Assembly (NCBI RefSeq): GCF_004359215.1
Contig: NC_090614.1
Coordinates: forward strand, 41,996 to 55,504
Origin: Bremia lactucae
Taxonomy: Eukaryota > Oomycota > Peronosporomycetes > Peronosporales > Peronosporaceae
DNA length: 13,509 bases
Direction: 5' to 3'
A model generated the notes under the pieces. The model was not told the origin of the DNA. It saw only the letters and a list, made by a program, of their open reading frames with translations, and made no database searches. Below, in pieces: positions 8,681 to 13,509 of this stretch (its first letter is position 1; every line of letters begins with the position of its first letter). The position numbers were made by a program, and so were the translations under genes.

Positions 8681-9164
8681 ATGCGAACTTGCATGAAGAC
8701 CAAGCGCCGCAGTCATGTCCTTGTTGCGCTGTCCGGGCAGTCCCTTTGTCATTATGTCTGCCAACATGTTCGACGTCTCAGTATTCAAGGTGCACTTTGC
8801 CACGTTTGACTTCGTCACGGATGTGATGATACTTGATGTCAATGGGCTTTGCACGGCCGTGATTGACAGGATTATTCGTCATCTTGACGCATGATTGATT
8901 GTCTTTAAAGATCTTGAGCTCCGGTCTTGGTTCGCATGCCGCATCCACTATCTCAAAGAGTAAGTGATAAATTCTATTGCCTTCTTGGACCGCTAAGCTC
9001 AAGGCAATGTATTCTGCCTCGCTGGTTGACAGTGATACACTTGACTGTTTTTTGCTTCCCCAACTTATGGGAGCACCCATAAAGATGAAAGCGTATCCAG
9101 AAGTTGACTTGCGATCAAAGTGGTCGCCCGCCCAGTCTGCATCGGAATAGCCGCGAAAGTCGAC

Positions 9165-9449
9165 TTAATTGCCAGGCTGACAACGAATACCATGAGTCTT
9201 GGTCCCTTGCAGGTAGCGTAGTATGCGCTTGACTGCGGCCCAGTGCTCAACTTGCGGATTTTTCATGAACCTTGATACGTATAAATGCAATGTCCAGCCG
9301 AGTTGCAGTCATAAGGTGCATCAGCGCCCCTTCGGCCTCACGTAATGCTGCACTCACTTTAGTCGGGGCATCGCTTGGCAATAGTCTTGAGCTTATATCG
9401 GTTGGACTTATCACTGCCTTTCAATCGTCCATGCCAAAGCGCTTAAAAA
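9165..9449. repeat. 285-bp direct repeat, left copy
   Basis: It aligns without any gap to 10012-10296 (offset 847), with about 9 mismatches by eye (about 3 percent). The left copy starts exactly at the point where the right copy meets the LTR of element 5, and ends exactly at the N at 9450. This is the pattern expected when two overlapping contigs or haplotypes are joined end to end. Confidence 0.9.
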
Positions 9450-9450
9450 N
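9450..9450. other. Single N, probable scaffold join
   Basis: The N stands precisely where minus-strand RT sequence stops and plus-strand RNase H of an unrelated copia family begins in mid-codon context. No LTR or element border is present at this point, so it is not a natural insertion junction. Confidence 0.8.
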
Positions 9451-9723
9451 CAAGGCTCAATTGCACTGGCCAAGAATCCACAGTTTCATAAGAGAACCAA
9501 GCATATCGACATTCGCTATCACTTCGTACGCGAAAAGGTTGAAGATGGCCAAGTTGTCTTGGAATACATTTCGACGACCAACATGCTAGCGGACCTCATG
9601 ACAAAGCCAATTCCTGCGACTCAGTTTTGTGTGCTTCGAAACAAGCTTGGTGTACAAGGACCAGAAGCTGCCGAGTCGAGTGGGAGTGTTGTCAAGGATG
9701 CGCCTCGACATGCACAAGACTAA
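9451..9723 (+). CDS. pol: Partial copia Pol: RNase H C-terminal tail (second family)
   Basis: Starting right after the N, one frame stays open for 90 codons to TAA 9721-9723. It reads QGSIALAKNPQFHKRTKHID, then YHFVREKVEDG and STTNMLADLMTKPI. This is the classic end of a copia RNase H (IALAKNP, RTKHIDIRYHF, TNMLADLMTKP). Residues upstream, including the catalytic D-A-D-W and SEAEY motifs, are missing, so this is only the last part of a polyprotein. The last 12 codons run into the LTR, which is common in such elements. The frame is clean with no stop, unlike the array, so the element may be young. It is clearly distinct from the array family, which reads MLADIMTKGLPG. Confidence 0.88.
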   Translation, partial: QGSIALAKNPQFHKRTKHIDIRYHFVREKVEDGQVVLEYISTTNMLADLMTKPIPATQFCVLRNKLGVQGPEAAESSGSVVKDAPRHAQD

Positions 9724-10011
9724 CCGGTAAAGTACCGGCGGATCATCGACACGCACGACAGCGACATCTGCATGCGACAGCACAACAGATGGTTCCGCGA
9801 ACGTTCGAAGATCTTCTTCAAGATGCGCAAATGATCATGTTCAAGATGGGACCTCCACGTGGTAGAAGCTAATTGGCTAAAATGGATAAAGCCGGTAAGT
9901 AAATCCAGTAGAGAATCCAGTAGGCTTAGAGGTAGCAAACGGTTTGCGAACTAAGGACCTTTAATATATTTACTTTGCATTTTGCCAACTAGTGCTCACT
10001 TGACCTTTACA
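9687..10011 (+). repeat. 3' LTR of element 5 (325 bp)
   Basis: It begins TGTTGTCAAGG immediately after the purine tract GTGGGAG and ends GACCTTTACA, giving the canonical TG...CA ends. It shares no obvious sequence with the 267-270-bp LTRs of the other family. The AT-rich stretch near 9960-9972 (TTTAATATATTTAC) is late in the LTR and may belong to the promoter or polyadenylation region. No second copy of this LTR is in the window, so insertion age cannot be judged. Confidence 0.75.
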
Positions 10012-10296
10012 TTAATTGCCAGGCTGAAAACAAATACCATGAGTCTTGGTCCATTGCAGGTAGCGTAGTATGCGCTTGACTGCGGCCCATTGCTCAACTT
10101 GCGGATTTTTTATGAACCTTGATACGTATAAATGCATTGTCCAGCCGAGTTGCAGTCATAAGGTGCATCAGCGCCCCTTCGGCCTCACATAATGCTGCAT
10201 TCACTTTAGTCGGGGCATCGCTTGGCAATAGTCTTGAGCTTATGTCGGTTGGACTTATCACTGCCTTTCAATCGTCCATGCCAAAGCGCTTAAAAA
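10012..10296. repeat. 285-bp direct repeat, right copy
   Basis: Partner of 9165-9449, without indels. It encodes, on the minus strand, the broken RT-RNase H connection region. Its left edge is the insertion point of element 5. Confidence 0.9.
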
Positions 10297-11040
10297 ATAT
10301 CATCGACGTATCGCCGTTGACACATTGTCACACTGCCATCATCATTGTCGACAAGCTCGATGCCTAACACAAATGCACACTTGCCACTGTCGGTCATCTC
10401 AAAGCGTCCTTTTAATTCAGGCTTCGTGCGCGCTATAAGCTCCGTCGAGCTTCCAGTAACTAAAACATAGTCGACGTATACCAGCAATACCACGCAATGC
10501 CCTTCAATAATCTTGATGTAAAGGCATGGGTCGAAAGCCGAAACTTGGAAACCAATCGAGCATGCGAATTCGTCAAAAGTCTCGTTTCATACGCGAAGCT
10601 TGTTTCAAGCCACAAATCGCCTTGACCAGCTCAAAACAATCAAAGTCTTTGTCGAGCTCAACCCCTTCTGGTGCGACACAGTACACAACTTCTTTCATGA
10701 CTCCATAAAGAAAAGCTGTCACCACATTCAACTGATCAAGTGGCCACCTAAAGTACTTGGTCAAAGCGATTACCATGCGTAGCGTCACATACTTGACCAC
10801 AGGCGAAAATGTCTCCGTGTAGTCAATTCCATACTTTTGCTTGAATGCTTTAGCGACAAGACGAGCCTTGTACTTCTCGATGGAGCCATCAGCTTTGCGT
10901 TTGATCGTAAACACCATTTTGTTCCAATGGCTTGCTGTCCTGATGATAAAATTGCAGCTTGAAACACTCCACGAAGCTGCATGGAATCCAACTCAGCACG
11001 TATCGCCTTGCGCCAATGTAGCTGATCCGGCCCGCCTATG
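10290..11040 (-). pseudogene. pol: Unit C reverse transcriptase remnant with YVDY active site
   Basis: The stretch 10573-10917 reads KARLVAKAFKQKYGIDYTET, LDQLNVVTAFLYG and VAPEGVELDKDFDCFELV in one frame; this copy has Tyr (TAC) where A and B have a stop. The two-base loss near 10584-10592 and the one-base loss near 10911-10916 are those of A and B. In the last fragment (10290-10493) the active site reads YVDY: the codon at 10467-10469 has changed from GAT to TAT, replacing the second catalytic Asp. The first Asp motif also reads LNVVTAF in place of LDVVTAF. The fragment ends at a stop made by an extra T in the DILKR codons. Even if frames were open, polymerase activity would be lost. Confidence 0.9.
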
Positions 11041-11286
11041 GCATCTTGAAATGTGGTCGGCTCAGATAAGTCTTTGGCTTTGACCGTATTGGCACTTGCA
11101 CGCCAGAACGCAGGTAAAGTTAACTTGTTGTCATCATTTCCGGAAGCATTTATCTCATGAGTCAGAGTAGGTTTTTGCGCGCATTTGATCGCCGCTTGGG
11201 TCGACGTGATTCCAAATTTTCTGAAGCACTTCCCTCTTCTAACCTAGTTTCATGATAAGCAGGACTTAAAACTTTAAATGAGCGAT

Positions 11287-12222
11287 TTAAGTCACTTGAA
11301 CGATCCTTGCGCTTTCCAATCTGCTTAATCTCCGTTGTATATGACGAGTCGTCATCGCTAATCTCGAGCGCGTCAAGTCGAGATTTGCTTCTTCAAGGTC
11401 GTCAAAAATGTTGACTGATAGATCTCCTAGACTTGACTCGTCGAACGTAACATCTCGACTGATCACCACTCGCTGAGCGTCAATGTCATAGACTCGATAG
11501 GCCTTAGAAACTTCTTCATAGCCTACAAACACACCCACTCGAGACTTGGGATCCTACTTAAGCCGCTTTTACTTTGTAGTCAAAACATAAGCTCGACAAC
11601 CAAAAACCCGCATATGCTTGACGCTTGGCTTGGACTTGTGCACGATCTCGACAAAGTTTTGTCCTTGAGTTTTGGTGGCAAAAGGCGATTCTTGAAGATA
11701 ATCGCAATCATGACAGCTTTATCCCAGAGACGCTTGTCCTTTGCATGGTGAAGCATGCTTCGTCCAATCGTAACAATCGTCTGTATGGCGCGCTCAGCTA
11801 TCCCATTAGTTAAACAAGCGTAGGAGACCGTAATTTGATACTCGATACCCTCGTCTTCGTATAAAAACTTGAGCGAATTAGTTGCAAACTCGCGAGCTCC
11901 GTCATGCCTCACAAACTTGACTTCTTTCTGAACTGCGTTTGGACCTTCAAATGTAAGTCTTGATGAAGTCCTCGCTGTCTGACTTGGCACGCAAACAGAA
12001 TCCCTTTATACATCCACTGGCCTCGTCCACAATAAGTAGCAAGTACTTGCTGCCACCAAAAGATTCCTGCTTCATTGGTCCGCAAAATGTCAAAGTATCG
12101 CAATACAAATGAAATATATCGGCGCTTATCATAGTTGCTTGGAAATAGTTTTGGACCACTTCTTCCTTCTTGACTTCCACGACACATGCTTGATAAAGTT
12201 GACGTTGCTGGTAAGAAGGCAT
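11287..12222 (-). pseudogene. pol: Unit C integrase remnant, DD35E residues readable
   Basis: This is the best-preserved integrase core in the array. The stretch 11580-11990 reads FVRHDGAREF (Asp codon 11901-11903) and NGIAERAI (Glu codon 11793-11795) in one frame. The two residues have 35 residues between them, the spacing expected of a DD35E integrase. The first part of the core (CGPMKQESFGGSKYLLLIVD, 11947-12222) is in another frame, and the first Asp before CGP is obscured by indels. The TAA and TAG stops (11569-11571, 11554-11556) before VGVFVGYEEVSKAYRVYD (11287-11538) are shared with A and B. Confidence 0.88.
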
Positions 12223-12228
12223 CCTTGA

Positions 12229-12828
12229 TCATTCCACTTGCAACCATGTTTGGCAACACGTCATTAAAGCGTGGCCCATTCGCGCATGTAAGTTGAACTT
12301 GTTGTTCGAAGTCGCTGAATTGGCAGATCGTTGTGGTGTCCGAAGCCAGTAGAGACCGTCGACGAGATTAGCCGTCGCCACCACTTGCTTGGAGCTTTTT
12401 CTTTCGATATTCATTCGAGCTTCGTCAAAGACCACTTGAAAACGTCCACTTTAATATATCTGCGGAACAGAAAGTAGATACTTGCTCATCTTGGGCGCTA
12501 TAGCGCATCTTTAATCTCAATTTCGCGTACGTCACCGTTAGGTAGAACTATACGCTCAACAGTTGATCCCACGCCCATAATCGCTGTCTTGTTGCCGTCA
12601 GCTACCAAAAGCTCGCCTTGGTCTTGCTCGTCCAGTGATGAAAACTTCGACTTATCGTAACAGATATGATGTCCGACGCCGCTGTCAATGGCCCATATTC
12701 TTGGCAAATCTTTGCCTGTTGATATTTTGCATTCCAGCAAAACTGCAAATGCGACCCGATCGTATTCGTAGTCGTCGTTGTGCCGATACTGCACATTGCT
12801 TGCTCCGCGTCCACGATTTTGTCCGCCT
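12229..12828 (-). pseudogene. pol: Unit C protease and pre-integrase zinc region remnant
   Basis: The stretch 12498-12794 reads [27 protein letters not shown] (DSG beginning at the codon 12684-12686), [15 protein letters not shown] and [10 protein letters not shown], then a stop. It has a single CTCAATTT where A and B have two, so the protease frame runs into IEIKDAL as expected of the ancestral sequence. A separate frame (12229-12435) carries [14 protein letters not shown] and LHARMGHAL of the pre-integrase region. Confidence 0.88.
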
Positions 12829-12850
12829 CGTCGAACTCTTCGGTTGTCAT
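12829..12850 (-). pseudogene. gag: Gag start remnant of unit C
   Basis: The ATG (12850-12848, minus strand) begins MTTEEFDE 14 bases after the LTR end and then joins the Gag tail out of frame, exactly as in unit B. The same join in B and C shows that the gag deletion predates the duplication of the units. Confidence 0.6.
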
Positions 12851-12864
12851 CTTTTTGCTTAGTC

Positions 12865-13131
12865 TGTTAAAGTCTGAAGCCGATGCTGAAAGGCGTAAGG
12901 AAGAAGGGAGCAAAGCGAGGAGTCTGCGCGAAGAGGCGAAGACACTTGAGTTGGAGAAGGAATATTAGGGAATAATTAATTTGTTGGAACTTACACTTCT
13001 ACTCCGTAAAAACTCATTTTTGCATAGTCTAATTCACTATATTATAGTATAACTAAGTACTATGGTAAGCCGCGGTTGGGATTGGACCGGTTCGGGTTGT
13101 GTACGTTACCTGAAACCCAGAACCCTCAATA
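12865..13131 (-). repeat. LTR-C, shared LTR of units C and D (267 bp)
   Basis: It has the same ends (TATTGAGGG to TTAACA on the minus strand) and the same length as LTR-B. It is the 5' LTR of unit C and the 3' LTR of the RNase H segment to its right, again a single LTR between two units. The adjacent CGCCCCCCA at 13132-13140 is the polypurine tract of unit D. Confidence 0.88.
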
Positions 13132-13509
13132 CGCCCCCCACGCGAACTTGCATGTAGACCAAGCGCCGCAGTCATATCCTTGTGGCGCTGTCCGGGCAGT
13201 CCCTTTGTCATTATGTCTGCCAACATGTTCGACGTCTCAGTATTCAAGGTGCAGTTTGCCACGCTTGACTTCGTCACGGATGTGATGATACTTGATGTCA
13301 TTGAGCTTTGCACGGCCGTGATTGACAGGATTATTCGTCATCTTGACGCATGATTGATTGTCTTTAAAGATCTTGAGCTCCGGTCTTGGTTCGCATGCCG
13401 CATCCAATATCTCAGAGAGTAAGTGATAAATTCACATGCCTTCTTGGACCGCTAAGCTCAAGGCAATGTATTCTGCCTCGCTGGTTGACAGTGATACACT
13501 TGACTGTTT
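13132..13509 (-). pseudogene. pol: Unit D RNase H tail, cut by the window edge
   Basis: The minus strand repeats the RNase H end seen at 8672-9050: [11 protein letters not shown] at the edge, [19 protein letters not shown], the same two-base loss giving a stop at about 13237-13239, and MLADIMTKGLPGQRHKD. It has a private TGA (about 13432-13434) where the 8672-9449 copy reads Asn-Arg. It shows that at least one more array unit follows to the right of the window. Confidence 0.87.

Larger units (their letters stand above)
8672..9449 (-). pseudogene. pol: RNase H remnant upstream of LTR-B
   Basis: The minus strand reads the connection region and RNase [34 protein letters not shown] (8778-9080), [19 protein letters not shown], then after a two-base loss (stop 8778-8780) MLADIMTKGLPGQ (8666-8854). 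A TAA at 9165-9167 breaks the stretch just before [11 protein letters not shown]. The C-terminus runs a short way into the polypurine tract and LTR. The right part (9165-9449) is a near copy of 10012-10296 and shares with it changes that A and B lack, including an insertion in the DILKR codons that makes a stop. It therefore belongs with unit C. Confidence 0.88.
9451..10011 (+). mobile_element. Element 5: 3' end of a second copia family
   Basis: A plus-strand RNase H C-terminus, a short polypurine tract (about 9680-9686, GTGGGAG) and an LTR (9687-10011) form the 3' end of a copia element whose protein and LTR differ from the array family. The right border is sharp: after TTACA at 10011 the array sequence resumes at TTAATTGCC, matching 9165. 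The 5' part (5' LTR, gag, most of pol) is missing from the assembly at the N. A target duplication would probably be TTAAT, but the left copy is not visible. Confidence 0.85.
10012..12864 (-). mobile_element. Array unit C: gag-less dead copia element
   Basis: This is the internal region from LTR-C (12865-13131) down to the start of RNase H, where element 5 interrupts it. It has the same architecture as A and B and the same gag deletion, but lacks the 8-bp duplication, the integrase stop at the Tyr codon and the RT stop found in A and B. It is therefore an earlier branch of the array. It has its own lesions, notably the RT active-site change and an extra base before DILKR. Confidence 0.92.

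Noticed and set aside
8602..8826. Plus-strand frame over the LTR and RNase H tail, also 13076-13285
   Set aside because: Antisense to LTR and RNase H; repeated with the unit and without recognisable protein features.
9627..9872. Overlapping small frames in the LTR of element 5 (also 9586-9783 and 9720-9938, minus)
   Set aside because: They lie in or across an LTR and overlap the clear RNase H frame 9451-9723; nothing supports translation.
2139..13509. A regular repeat system such as CRISPR or a satellite
   Set aside because: The repeat unit is 3.6 kb with retrotransposon coding content and LTRs; there are no short repeats with spacers.

Overview
This window contains eukaryotic repeat DNA and no recognisable host gene. 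Almost every base belongs to Ty1/copia (Pseudoviridae-type) LTR retrotransposons, most of them dead. The organism cannot be named from host genes. The style of the copia reverse transcriptase (for example an LDVVTAFLYG motif) and the dense nested copies suggest an oomycete or similar protist genome; that is inference only.

Layout, left to right. (1) Positions 1-2138: the 3' half of a plus-strand copia element (element 1) with a nearly intact RT-RNase H open frame, one single-base frameshift near 1622, a polypurine tract and a 270-bp 3' LTR. (2) Positions 2139-13509: a minus-strand, head-to-tail array of a related but gag-less copia element. It reads right to left as unit D (RNase H tail, 13132-13509), LTR-C (12865-13131), unit C (10012-12864), an RNase H segment (8672-9449), LTR-B (8405-8671), unit B (5753-8404), a 997-base N gap, and unit A (2139-4755). 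Neighbouring units share one LTR, and the repeat period is 3613 bp (267-bp LTR plus about 3346 bp internal). Element 1 is inserted in unit A in opposite orientation. (3) Positions 9450-10011: the 3' end of a different plus-strand copia family (element 5: RNase H tail plus a 325-bp LTR), inserted in the array RNase H region. It is preceded by a single N and flanked by a 285-bp direct duplication that looks like a scaffold join or two haplotypes placed end to end.

Decay history. Units A, B and C all lack gag and share the same two RT frameshifts and the same two nonsense codons in the integrase C-terminal region. The array was therefore built from an already dead copy, most simply by unequal recombination. 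A and B also share an 8-bp duplication, an integrase nonsense codon and an RT nonsense codon that C lacks, so they are the most recent pair. Unit C has lost a catalytic Asp of the RT (YVDD to YVDY). No unit could encode a working polyprotein; element 1 is the least damaged.

I found no tRNA, rRNA, CRISPR array, host gene or undescribed gene system. The points of interest are the LTR-sharing tandem array, the gag deletion and the two assembly joins.
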